From: Pseudomonas sp. GGS8
GTDB taxonomy: Bacteria; Pseudomonadota; Gammaproteobacteria; Pseudomonadales; Pseudomonadaceae
DNA: 64,000 nt
Reading direction: 5' to 3'
Assembly: GCF_024168645.1 (NCBI RefSeq)
Contig: NZ_JALJWF010000001.1
Span: 1,913,001 to 1,977,000, forward strand
Translations under genes and position numbers: made by a program
Notes under the pieces: generated by a model
What the model saw: the letters and a program-made list of their open reading frames with translations, nothing else
What the model was told of the DNA's origin: nothing
The model's database searches: none
Shown here: positions 1-8,498 of the stretch, in pieces
Layout: every line of letters starts with the position of its first letter
Position numbering within the stretch: position 1 is the first letter of the stretch

Positions 1-1047
1 ACGCCTACTCACGATCATCACGATCACGATCACGATGACCATACCGGCCACGATCACGGCCATGGCGGGCATCACCACGGTCATCACCATCACCACCATG
101 GTGATCCGCACGAAGCTGGCCCTTTTCCGTGGCGGCGAATGGGCTGGGCGGCGCTGCTGGTGGCGTTTGCCATTGCGGCGGCGAGCCTGGTGCAAGTGCG
201 CTCAGGGGAGGCCACGGTGATTACGCGCTTCGGCAATCCATCGCGGGTGTTGTTGGAACCGGGTCTTGGCTGGCGTTGGCCGGCGCCGTTCGAGGCGGCG
301 ATCCCGGTAGATCTGCGGCTGCGTACCACCTCTAGCGGTTTGCAAGATGTGGGCACGCGCGACGGTTTACGCATCATCGTGCAAGCCTACGTGGCCTGGC
401 AGGTCCAGGGTGATCCGGACAACGTGCAACGCTTTATGCGCGCCGTACAGAATCAACCCGATGAAGCTGCGCGGCAGATTCGTACCTTTGTCGGCTCGGC
501 GCTGGAAACCACAGCCAGCAGTTTCGATCTGGCCAACCTGGTGAACACCGACGCCAACCAAGTGCACATCGCTGATTTTGAAGCACAGCTGCGTCAGCAG
601 ATCGATCAGCAGTTACTCACCACCTATGGCGTGCGAGTGCTGCAAGTCGGTATCGAGCGTTTGACCCTGCCGTCGGTGACGCTCACCGCGACGGTCGATC
701 GTATGCGCGCCGAGCGTGAAACAATCGCCACTGAACGCACAGCCATTGGCAAACGCGAAGCCGCACAAATCCGCTCCGCGGCCGAGCGTGATGCGCGAAT
801 CGTGCAAGCCGATGCGACGGTGAAAGCCGCTGACATCGAAGCCCAATCCCGCGTCGAAGCCGCGCAGATTTACGGCCGGGCCTACGCCGGCTCACCGCAG
901 CTCTACAATTTGCTGCGCTCGCTCGACACTTTGGGCACCATCGTCGCACCGGGTACCAAACTGATTTTGCGCACCGATGCGGCGCCGTTCCGGGTGTTGG
1001 TTGATGGTCCACCGACGCTCGATAACAAGTCCGGGTCGCAGCCATGA
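1..1047 (+). CDS. SPFH/band-7 protein (HflK/HflC-like) with His-rich N-terminus, 5' end outside window
   Basis: The frame is open from base 1, so the true start lies upstream; 348 residues are visible. The first ~37 are a His/Asp/Gly tract (runs such as HDHDHDDH and HHHHHH), probably cytosolic and metal-binding. One membrane helix (GWAALLVAFAIAAASL) follows, then an SPFH domain (QVRSGEATVITRFGNPSR) and an Ala/Arg/Glu-rich coiled coil typical of HflK/HflC. A start at the internal ATG at 139 would lose the His tract and cut into the membrane anchor region. The stop overlaps the next start (ATGA). Family members form membrane rings around proteases; here the partner is likely the downstream ATPase, since no ftsH is near. 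Confidence 0.85.
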   Translation, partial: TPTHDHHDHDHDDHTGHDHGHGGHHHGHHHHHHGDPHEAGPFPWRRMGWAALLVAFAIAAASLVQVRSGEATVITRFGNPSRVLLEPGLGWRWPAPFEAAIPVDLRLRTTSSGLQDVGTRDGLRIIVQAYVAWQVQGDPDNVQRFMRAVQNQPDEAARQIRTFVGSALETTASSFDLANLVNTDANQVHIADFEAQLRQQIDQQLLTTYGVRVLQVGIERLTLPSVTLTATVDRMRAERETIATERTAIGKREAAQIRSAAERDARIVQADATVKAADIEAQSRVEAAQIYGRAYAGSPQLYNLLRSLDTLGTIVAPGTKLILRTDAAPFRVLVDGPPTLDNKSGSQP

Positions 1048-2102
1048 CTTTGGTTCCACGTGGAACAAATGAGTTGAGCAGCCCCTGGATTCAGGCCGGG
1101 CGCTTGGCTTTTCTAGCGCTTTACGCTGTGACCGTACTGGCTGCTTTGGCATGGGCATTTTCCAATGTGCGGCAGATCGATCCGCAGAATCGTGCGGTGG
1201 TGTTGCATTTCGGCGCACTGGATCGCATTCAAAATGCCGGTTTGCTGTTGGCGTGGCCGCGACCGTTTGAGCAGGTGATCTTGTTGCCGGCAGCGGACCG
1301 GGTGATCGAGCGTCGAGTGGAAAATCTGCTGCGCACCGATGCCGCGTTGCAGGCCGACCGTGTGGCGAGCTTCGCCACGCCTATCAGCGATGCGCTCGCC
1401 GGCTCCGGTTATCTGCTGACCGGTGACGCGGGGGTGGTGCAGCTGGATGTGCGGGTGTTCTATAAAGTCACTGAGCCCTATGCCTTCGTTCTTCAGGGTG
1501 AGCATGTATTGCCAGCTCTGGATCGATTGGTGACGCGCAGTGCTGTGGCACTCACCGCGGCGCGAGATCTGGACACCATTCTGGTGGCTCGACCGGAACT
1601 GATCGGCGCCGACAATCAGGCTGCCGAACGTCGCGAACGTCTACGCGGCGATTTGGTGCGGGGCATCAATCAACGCTTGGCCGAACTGACGGCGACCGGG
1701 CAGGGCTTGGGGGTCGAAGTGGCGCGGGTCGATGTGCAGTCGAGTCTGCCTGGCCCGGCCGTGAGCGCGTTCAATGCCGTGTTAACCGCCAGCCAACAAG
1801 CTGACAAGGCTGTGGCCAACGCGCGCACTGACGCGGAGAAACTGACTCAGTCCGCTAATGAACAAGCCGACCGCACGCTGCAAGTGGCTCACGCCCGGGC
1901 CAGCGAGCGCTTGGCCAAAGCCTCCGCTGACACCGCCACGGTGCTGAGTTTGGCCAAGGCGCAACAGCAGGGCACCGACCCGCAAATGCTGCTGCGTATT
2001 TACCGTGAACGGATGCCGAAAATTCTCGGGCAGGCCGGCTCGGTGACGACGGTCGATCCGAAAGACGATTCCCGCCTGATCATTCAGGGAGCTGCACAAT
2101 GA
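1044..2102 (+). CDS. Second SPFH/band-7 protein (HflK/HflC-like)
   Basis: 352 residues. An N-terminal membrane helix (~16-40, LAFLALYAVTVLAALAWAF) is followed by an SPFH domain (NRAVVLHFGALDRIQNAGLL) and a long Ala/Gln/Asp helical region near 230-310. The C-terminus (SVTTVDPKDDSRLIIQGAAQ) resembles HflK tails. It overlaps both neighbours by four bases (ATGA at each end), implying translational coupling and balanced amounts. Together with the preceding protein it forms a heteromeric HflK/HflC-like pair, but the operon carries a metal ATPase instead of hflX or hfq. It is therefore a paralogous system rather than the housekeeping hflKC. Confidence 0.85.
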   Translation: MTLVPRGTNELSSPWIQAGRLAFLALYAVTVLAALAWAFSNVRQIDPQNRAVVLHFGALDRIQNAGLLLAWPRPFEQVILLPAADRVIERRVENLLRTDAALQADRVASFATPISDALAGSGYLLTGDAGVVQLDVRVFYKVTEPYAFVLQGEHVLPALDRLVTRSAVALTAARDLDTILVARPELIGADNQAAERRERLRGDLVRGINQRLAELTATGQGLGVEVARVDVQSSLPGPAVSAFNAVLTASQQADKAVANARTDAEKLTQSANEQADRTLQVAHARASERLAKASADTATVLSLAKAQQQGTDPQMLLRIYRERMPKILGQAGSVTTVDPKDDSRLIIQGAAQ

Positions 2103-4009
2103 CTGCCCAAACCGCCGCCGCGCCGAGCATGTTGTCCTCGGCTGAACAACGTAGCGCCGCGCGTCAGTTGACCCTGGCCATGCTGGCGCTCGGGTTGCTT
2201 GCGCTCGGCCTGATCTGGCGCTGGTTGTCGCCGGAGCAGATCGGGGTCAGCCAATTGCTGCTGGGTTTTGCCTCCGTGCTGGTGGCCGTTCCGGTCATGC
2301 GCTCGGCGTGGTACAGCCTGCGTTATCCGAGCCTGCACGGGATCACCGATCAGTTGATCGCCCTGGCTATGCTCGGCGCCTGGGCCACTGGTGATCTGCT
2401 GACTGCGGCACTGCTGCCGATCATCATGATCTTCGGCCATGTGCTGGAAGAGCGCAGTGTGATCGGCTCACAGGAAGCGATTCATGCCCTCGGCAAACTG
2501 ACGCGCAGCCATGCGCGCAAGATTCAGGCTGACGGCGTCGTCGTCGAAGTTGATAACGGCACACTCAAGGCCGGCGACCTCGTGGAGGTACGCGCCGGTG
2601 ATCGCGTGCCGGCCGATGGTCGGGTGTTGTCCGGTCAGGCGAGCCTCGACACGGCATCGATCACCGGTGAGTCGGTGCCCATAGAGGCTGTTGTGGGCAT
2701 GCCGGTGTTCGGCGGAGCGATCAACCTTGATGGCCTGTTGCGCATTGAAGTGACCCGCACCGGTCACGAGTCGACACTGGGTAAAGTCATCGCACTGATG
2801 CAAAACGCCGAACGTTCCAAGCCGCCGATCACCCGTTTGCTCGAACGCTACGCCGGCAGCTACATGGTGCTGGTGTTGTTGCTGGCCGCCGTGACCTGGT
2901 TCGTCACCAACGATGCCCAGGCGATGCTTGCGGTGTTGGTGGCTGCCTGTCCTTGCGCGCTGGTGTTGTCGGCACCGGCTACGGCGATTGCCGGGGTGGC
3001 GGTGGCGGCCCGGCATGGAATTCTGATTCGCAGCTCTGCGTTCCTCGAAGAGTTGGCTGACCTGACGTCGTTGGTGGTCGACAAGACCGGAACCCTGACG
3101 TTCGGCACCTTGCGCCTGCAATCGATCGACAGTCCGCTGGAGGACCGCAGTCACGTACTGAAACTCGCTGCCAGCCTTGGCTCTGCCAGCAGCCACCCGG
3201 TCAGCCGCGCGTTGGCCGGGTTGGTGACTCAGGAACATTTTCTGCTGCTCTCCGACATTCGCGAGCGTCAGGGGCTGGGTGTCGTGGCGATGACGGAGCA
3301 GGGCGAAGCGGCCCTCGGTCGTCCGGAGCTGTTCGCGCAATTGGGCATCGTCACCTCAGCTGTTCCCGAACACGATGGCCCGATTGCCGGGCTGGCCCTC
3401 GACGGTGAATTTCTCGCTTGGCTGTTGCTTGCCGACAGCGTCAAACCCGAGGCGCGGTTTGCCCTGAGCGAGTTGCGTGAACTGGGCTTGGGTCGGCAGT
3501 TATTGCTGACCGGAGATCGACAAAGCGTGGCTCATACGCTGGCCCGGGATGTGGGCATCAGCGATGTCGAAGCCCAGGCCTTGCCCGAGGACAAACTCAA
3601 TCGGGTGTTGAAAGAAATCGGCAGCGGTTTCCGGCCGATGGTGGTGGGAGACGGCATCAATGATTCTCTGGCGCTCAAGGCCGGTGTGGTCGGCGTGGCC
3701 ATGGGCGCGGGCGGCGCGGACATCGCGCTGGCCTCGGCCGATATCGTGCTGATCGGCAGCGACCTGCGTCGTCTCGGAACCTGTGTGCGCCTGAGTCGCC
3801 AATGCCGGCAGACTTTACAGGTGAACGTAATCATCGGTCTGGGCTGGACCCTGGCCATAGTCGCCTTCGCCGCATTCGGCTGGCTTGGCGTGGCGGGGGC
3901 GATGATTGCCGCACTGTTGCACAACTTGAGTACGTTATTGGTGCTCGGTAATGCCGGACGTTTGCTACGCTTTCAGGAACCCCTACTCAAGCTTAAGGAT
4001 GAGGTGTGA
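2099..4009 (+). CDS. Heavy-metal-translocating P1B-type ATPase
   Basis: 636 residues. The ATPase signature is complete: TGES (189-192, actuator), membrane CPC (284-286), DKTGTLTFG with phosphorylated Asp328, an SHP motif (nucleotide domain) and GDGIND (517-522). Six to eight membrane helices are visible. No N-terminal CxxC/HMA metal-binding domain is present; the protein starts almost directly with the first helices. The last helix carries HNLSTLLVLGNAGRLL, closer to Zn/Cd exporters than to copper ATPases, so Zn2+/Cd2+ is the likely substrate (inference). The His-rich SPFH partner two genes upstream may supply the missing cytosolic metal-binding function. Confidence 0.9.
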   Translation: MTAQTAAAPSMLSSAEQRSAARQLTLAMLALGLLALGLIWRWLSPEQIGVSQLLLGFASVLVAVPVMRSAWYSLRYPSLHGITDQLIALAMLGAWATGDLLTAALLPIIMIFGHVLEERSVIGSQEAIHALGKLTRSHARKIQADGVVVEVDNGTLKAGDLVEVRAGDRVPADGRVLSGQASLDTASITGESVPIEAVVGMPVFGGAINLDGLLRIEVTRTGHESTLGKVIALMQNAERSKPPITRLLERYAGSYMVLVLLLAAVTWFVTNDAQAMLAVLVAACPCALVLSAPATAIAGVAVAARHGILIRSSAFLEELADLTSLVVDKTGTLTFGTLRLQSIDSPLEDRSHVLKLAASLGSASSHPVSRALAGLVTQEHFLLLSDIRERQGLGVVAMTEQGEAALGRPELFAQLGIVTSAVPEHDGPIAGLALDGEFLAWLLLADSVKPEARFALSELRELGLGRQLLLTGDRQSVAHTLARDVGISDVEAQALPEDKLNRVLKEIGSGFRPMVVGDGINDSLALKAGVVGVAMGAGGADIALASADIVLIGSDLRRLGTCVRLSRQCRQTLQVNVIIGLGWTLAIVAFAAFGWLGVAGAMIAALLHNLSTLLVLGNAGRLLRFQEPLLKLKDEV

Positions 4010-4128
4010 GCGTCTACAACTTTTCAGAACTGTGTGCCGGATTTGTAGTCATCTAGGGTAAGGCGGTCATTTTCAACGATCGCCCGTTGGATGGTTTCAG
4101 TGTTGCAGGCAACACCGGGAATAGAAAA

Positions 4129-4149
4129 AGGCTATTAATTCGATAGCCT
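4129..4149. terminator. Inverted repeat after the ATPase gene, possible terminator
   Basis: AGGCTAT and ATAGCCT pair perfectly around a 7-base AT-rich loop, followed shortly by a run of five T. It lies 120 bases after the ATPase stop and 60 bases before the cfa start. It could end the metal operon or act as an operator or leader hairpin for cfa. The rest of the 199-base gap shows nothing else I can name. Confidence 0.4.
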
Positions 4150-4208
4150 GCTATTTTTCAAGGATGGTCTACCCTCAGATTTGACGTCTGAAACAAGGGG
4201 GACTTTTC

Positions 4209-5393
4209 ATGCTCGCGCAACTTCCACCGGCCTTACAGAATCTGCAGTTACCGCTTCGCTTGCGACTCTGGGACGGTCATGAGTTCAATCTGGGGCCGGC
4301 GCCCAGCGTCACCATTGTGGTCAAGGACCCGCACATGGTTGCCCAGTTCACCCATCCGAGCCTCGACGCGCTGGGGGCGGCGTTTGTCGAAGGCAAGCTG
4401 GAGCTGGAAGGCTCCATCAGCGAGGTGATTCGTGTCTGCGATGAATGGAGTCAGGCGCTGATCAACGAGGACGAAGATGAGCAACCAGTGCGCACGGTTC
4501 ATGACAAAGAAACCGATGCCAAAGCCATCTCCTACCATTACGACCTTTCCAACGCGTTTTATCAATTGTGGCTCGACAGCGACATGGCGTATTCCTGCGC
4601 CTACTTCGAGACCGGCAGTGAAACCCTTGAGCAGGCTCAACAAGCCAAGTTTCGCCACCTGTGCCGCAAGTTGCGCTTGCAGCCAGGGGAGTATCTGCTG
4701 GATGTCGGTTGCGGCTGGGGCGGGTTGGCGCGGTATGCCGCGCGAGAGTTCGGCGCGAAGGTGTTCGGGATCACGCTCAGTCAGGAGCAATTGGCGTTGG
4801 CCCGTGAACGGGTGAAAGCTGAAGGCCTGGAAGACCAGGTCGAACTGCAATTGCTCGACTATCGCGATTTGCCTCAGGACGGGCGTTTCGACAAGGTGGT
4901 CAGCGTCGGCATGTTCGAACACGTTGGCCACGCCAACCTGGCCGAATACTGCAAAACCTTGTTCGGCGCGGTGAAAGAGGGCGGTCTGGTGATGAACCAC
5001 GGGATCACCGCCAAACACACTGACGGTCGTCCGGTCGGGCGCGGTGCCGGTGATTTCATCGAGAAGTACGTGTTCCCCAACGGCGAGCTGCCGCACCTGT
5101 CGATGATCTCTGCCGAGATCAGCGAAGCGGGGCTGGAGATTGTCGACGTCGAGAGCCTGCGCCTGCACTACGCGCGGACCCTGGACCACTGGAGCGAACG
5201 TCTGGAGGACAATCTGGAAGCCGCCGCCAAACTGGTGCCGGATCAGGCACTACGGATCTGGCGGTTGTACCTGGCGGGGTGCGCCTATGCCTTCGCCAGA
5301 GGCTGGATCAACCTGCATCAAATCCTTGCGGTGAAAACCCATCCCGATGGCAGCCATGAACTGCCATGGACCCGCGACGACATCTACAACTAG
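4209..5393 (+). CDS. cfa: Cyclopropane-fatty-acyl-phospholipid synthase
   Basis: 394 residues. The enzyme transfers a methylene group from S-adenosylmethionine to unsaturated phospholipid acyl chains. The Mycolic_acid/CFA synthase fold is clear: [18 protein letters not shown] near 100, the SAM-binding loop [16 protein letters not shown] near 160, FGITLSQEQ, and [12 protein letters not shown]. The start is backed by a strong AAGGGGGA ribosome site. Its stop shares the palindrome CTAG with the stop of the convergent cardiolipin synthase gene, so two phospholipid-remodelling enzymes lie tail to tail. Confidence 0.93.
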   Translation: MLAQLPPALQNLQLPLRLRLWDGHEFNLGPAPSVTIVVKDPHMVAQFTHPSLDALGAAFVEGKLELEGSISEVIRVCDEWSQALINEDEDEQPVRTVHDKETDAKAISYHYDLSNAFYQLWLDSDMAYSCAYFETGSETLEQAQQAKFRHLCRKLRLQPGEYLLDVGCGWGGLARYAAREFGAKVFGITLSQEQLALARERVKAEGLEDQVELQLLDYRDLPQDGRFDKVVSVGMFEHVGHANLAEYCKTLFGAVKEGGLVMNHGITAKHTDGRPVGRGAGDFIEKYVFPNGELPHLSMISAEISEAGLEIVDVESLRLHYARTLDHWSERLEDNLEAAAKLVPDQALRIWRLYLAGCAYAFARGWINLHQILAVKTHPDGSHELPWTRDDIYN

Positions 5394-6829
5394 AGAATCG
5401 GCGAAATAAGCCGGGCGATCCGCATGCCGACCTGTTGCAGGCGGTGGGTCTCCCGGCCTTCTTCTTTGGCGATTTCATGAGCCTGGGCGAAGTCGTTGTT
5501 GAGCATCTGTTCCACTTCGGCGGCAAACGCGCTATCGACGGTCAGCAACATCACTTCGAAATTCAACCGGAACGAGCGGTTGTCCATATTGGCGCTGCCA
5601 ATGGCGCTGATTTCGCTGTCGATCAGCACTACTTTCTGATGCAGGAACCCGGGCTGGTAACGGAACACACGCACCCCGGCGCGTACCGCTTCGAAGGCGT
5701 ACAGGCTGGAAGCGGCGTAGACGATCCGGTGATCCGGTCGCGACGGCAACAGAATCCGCACATCCACACCGCGCAGCCCCGCCAGTCGCAACGCAGCGAA
5801 TACCGCTTCGTCGGGGATGAAGTAGGGGCTGGTAATCCACACTCGCTCCGTCGCTGCATGGATGGCTTCGACGAAGAACAGCGAACAGGTTTCGTAGGAA
5901 TCCGCCGGGCCGCTGGCCAGTAATTGGCAGAGCACGCCGTCATCCGGATAAACGTCCGGCAGGATCAGTGGCGGCAGCGAACGGGCCGCCCAGAACCAGT
6001 CTTCGGCGAAGGATTCCTGCATGCTGGCCACCACCGGCCCACGTACTTGCACGTGGGTGTCGCGCCAGGGTGCCAGGGGTGGTTTCTCGCCCATGTACTC
6101 GTCGCCGACATTGAGCCCACCGACAAATCCGACAATCCCGTCGACGACTACGATCTTGCGGTGGTTGCGGAAATTGATCTGAAAGCGGTTGAGCCAGCCG
6201 CTGCGGGTGGCGAAGGCTTTGACCTCGATGCCGGCATCACGCAACGGCTGCACATACTCGTGGGGCAGGGAGTGGCTGCCGATACGGTCGTAGAGCAAAT
6301 AAATCGCCACACCCTCGGCCGCTTTCTTCGTTAGCAAGGCGTGCAGGCGTTGGCCGAGGCGGTCATCGTGGATGATGAAGAACTGGATCAGTACCGCTTG
6401 CCGGGCGTTGCTGATGGCGTCGAAAATCGCATCGAACGTGGCCCGGCCGTCGATCAACAAGTGCACTTCGTTGTTCGCCAGACACGGCATGCGTCCCAGC
6501 TTCGGCATCGCCCGCAAAGATGCGTAAGCGCTGGAGGCGCGTGCAGCCAGTGCCTCTTCTACCCAGGGGCGCCAGTTCAGTTCGGAAATGGCCTTGCGCA
6601 TTTCCTCGTTGGCTTGCCGCCTGGCCTTGATGTAACCATCGAAGGTGCTGCGACCGAAGACCAGATACGGGATCAGCGTGAGGTAGGGAATGAACAGCAG
6701 TGACAGAGCCCAGGCGATCGAGCCCTGAGCGGTCCGAACGGTCAACACGGCATGGATGGCGGCGATCAAGCCCAGCGTGTGCAACAGTGCGATCAGATAA
6801 CCGAAAACATGCGGTCCGAAATAATCCAT
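5390..6829 (-). CDS. cls: Cardiolipin synthase (phospholipase D family)
   Basis: 479 residues, the usual length for bacterial ClsA. Two N-terminal membrane helices (about 8-30 and 38-58) are followed by two phospholipase-D HKD motifs: HRKIVVVDG near 223 and HQKVVLIDS near 398, the second followed by GSANMDNRS. It joins two phosphatidylglycerol molecules into cardiolipin at the inner membrane. It is convergent with cfa with a four-base overlap. No internal disruption is seen. Confidence 0.92.
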   Translation of the reverse strand: MDYFGPHVFGYLIALLHTLGLIAAIHAVLTVRTAQGSIAWALSLLFIPYLTLIPYLVFGRSTFDGYIKARRQANEEMRKAISELNWRPWVEEALAARASSAYASLRAMPKLGRMPCLANNEVHLLIDGRATFDAIFDAISNARQAVLIQFFIIHDDRLGQRLHALLTKKAAEGVAIYLLYDRIGSHSLPHEYVQPLRDAGIEVKAFATRSGWLNRFQINFRNHRKIVVVDGIVGFVGGLNVGDEYMGEKPPLAPWRDTHVQVRGPVVASMQESFAEDWFWAARSLPPLILPDVYPDDGVLCQLLASGPADSYETCSLFFVEAIHAATERVWITSPYFIPDEAVFAALRLAGLRGVDVRILLPSRPDHRIVYAASSLYAFEAVRAGVRVFRYQPGFLHQKVVLIDSEISAIGSANMDNRSFRLNFEVMLLTVDSAFAAEVEQMLNNDFAQAHEIAKEEGRETHRLQQVGMRIARLISPIL

Positions 6830-6961
6830 GGGGCAGCCTTGCTCCTTGAAGATTCAATGCTTAACAGACCATGTTCCGGGCAGAATGTCGCTATTTAATT
6901 GGCCCATGAACCGAAGCCCGAAGCCGACGTCTAACGGCCACTAATGATCAGGAGTTACTCG

Positions 6962-7483
6962 ATGAATGTTCGTCTGCTGGGCTTGGCCGTAGCGTTTGGT
7001 TTGGCACTTCCTGTGGCCGCTCAGGCACAGATGCTGCAACCGGGTTTATGGGAATTGACCTCAAGTAACATGAAGGTCGATGACCAGAACATGCCCGATC
7101 TGCAATTGATCCTCGGCCAGATACAAAGCCAGATGACCCCTGCACAGCGCGCGCAGCTGGAAAAGCAGGGCATCACCATGGGCGGCAAAGGGATTCGGGC
7201 GTGCCTGACGCCTGAACAGGTGAAGAGCGACAATATACCGCTGACGGACCCGCAATCGGGCTGCAAGCAGGAAATCACCGAGCGTACTGGTAATCAGTGG
7301 AAATTCCGTTTCAGTTGTCCGAAAGCGCAAGGCAGCGGAGTGGCCACTTTTATGAGCGATCGTGAGTTCACCACCAAGGTCAACGGCACTTTCAATGCCA
7401 CTGGCATTCAGCAGAAGGGTAGCCTCGATACTCGCGCTGTGTGGTTGGGCCAGGATTGCGGCACAGTGAAGCCAAGAGCCTAA
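6962..7483 (+). CDS. DUF3617 family periplasmic protein
   Basis: 173 residues. The ATG at 6962 is chosen over one at 6944 because CAGGAG sits at the right distance and it begins a standard signal peptide (MNVRLLGLAVAFGLALPVAAQAQ). The mature part starts LQPGLWELTSSNMKV, typical of DUF3617, with conserved cysteines in ACLTPEQV, GCKQE and FSCPKA that could form disulfides. Function is unknown; family members are secreted to the periplasm. Confidence 0.8.
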   Translation: MNVRLLGLAVAFGLALPVAAQAQMLQPGLWELTSSNMKVDDQNMPDLQLILGQIQSQMTPAQRAQLEKQGITMGGKGIRACLTPEQVKSDNIPLTDPQSGCKQEITERTGNQWKFRFSCPKAQGSGVATFMSDREFTTKVNGTFNATGIQQKGSLDTRAVWLGQDCGTVKPRA

Positions 7484-7485
7484 AA

Positions 7486-7555
7486 GCTTCGCGGGCAAGC
7501 CTCGCTCCCACAAGGTCTACACGATCCCTGTGGGAGCGGGCTTGCCCGCGAAGGC
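7486..7555. repeat. REP palindrome pair (inverted)
   Basis: Two REP units in opposite orientation: CGCGGGCAAGCCTCGCTCCC then GGGAGCGGGCTTGCCCGCG. They are separated by about 17 bases, between the DUF3617 gene and the end of the zinc operon. The convergent position suggests it also protects transcript ends. Confidence 0.85.
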
Positions 7556-7561
7556 GTCCGC

Positions 7562-8467
7562 TCAGGCACCTCCAGTCTTGGGCGGATTCAACAAATCACA
7601 CACCGCCTCAATTCCTTTCTCCCCGAAATCCTCCCCGCTGCCACTGCGCACGCTGACAAACCCACCGTCCTTTTCCTTTTCTCCGACCACCAACAGATAC
7701 GGCACGTTCTGGCGGTGCTGGCGAATCTTGCGGCTGATTTTCTCGTTGCGCAGGTCCGAATTGGCGCGCAGTCCGCGGCGGCGCAGCGCTTCGGTCACCG
7801 AGTGCGCATAATCACTCTGACGCTCATCGATATTCACGACCACGACCTGGGGCGGTGCTCGCCAGGTATCCAGTTCCTGTTGGCAGGACCAGCAGGTGCC
7901 GTAGATTCGTTGCTGCAACCTGCCGCTGATGTGCTCCAGGGCGAAGGCCTGTAATACCTTGGTGGTGGGAACATGTGGGCTTGCCGCGAAACCCTCGAAG
8001 TCCCCTAGGCGATACAGCGACAACCTTTCGCGAGTCGTCGCCTGATAGGTCAGTTCCTGCCGTCGGATCGAATGGTTGGTCGCCGCCAGTGCACGCATGC
8101 GTGCTTCAATCACTGGCAGCGCGGCCAGGGTTAAAGATCGCTGGAAAGCAAACTCATAAAAGAAACCGTCACCCAGCGCCGATCCGGCCCGCAACTGCGC
8201 ATTTGGATGCAGCTGTTTGACGGCCATGGCCAGCATCAGCGCGCAGGAGCGGCGAAGGATCTCCAGACCGTCGGGTTCCTGGGGTGTGACGATACTGACC
8301 CGGGCATCGCACTCGATCAGGAATCCACAGTCCACCAGCACACCGTCCACCCGACCCGCGACCGCTGCGTTAGCCAGGCCGAGGCTGATGCTCGCGGCAA
8401 CTTCATACACAGACAGCGGCTGGTCGTATTCACGCAAGGAGCCATCGGGCAGGGTGATGTGGATCAT
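7562..8467 (-). CDS. Threonyl-tRNA synthetase-like protein lacking the catalytic core
   Basis: 301 residues versus about 640 for ThrRS. Order: TGS domain (1-60, MIHITLPDGSLREYDQPLSV), a shortened second additional (editing) domain (about 70-190, ending QQRIYGTCWSCQQELDTW), then at once the anticodon-binding domain (about 193-300, APPQVVVVNIDERQSDY, LRNEKISRKIRQH). The whole class II core, about 285 residues in E. coli ThrRS and holding its zinc ligands, is missing without a frame break. Editing residues are also degenerate: the HxxxH motif reads RSCAL, and the Cys of CRGPHVP is replaced (AASPHVP). The start at 8467 begins the TGS domain exactly, 31 bases after the dihydroorotase stop. Last gene of the Zur-type operon. 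Charging activity is excluded; tRNA-Thr binding or regulation is an inference. Confidence 0.85.
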   Translation of the reverse strand: MIHITLPDGSLREYDQPLSVYEVAASISLGLANAAVAGRVDGVLVDCGFLIECDARVSIVTPQEPDGLEILRRSCALMLAMAVKQLHPNAQLRAGSALGDGFFYEFAFQRSLTLAALPVIEARMRALAATNHSIRRQELTYQATTRERLSLYRLGDFEGFAASPHVPTTKVLQAFALEHISGRLQQRIYGTCWSCQQELDTWRAPPQVVVVNIDERQSDYAHSVTEALRRRGLRANSDLRNEKISRKIRQHRQNVPYLLVVGEKEKDGGFVSVRSGSGEDFGEKGIEAVCDLLNPPKTGGA

Positions 8468-8498
8468 GTCGGTGTTCTCGAAGTCTTCCAGACGTGCG

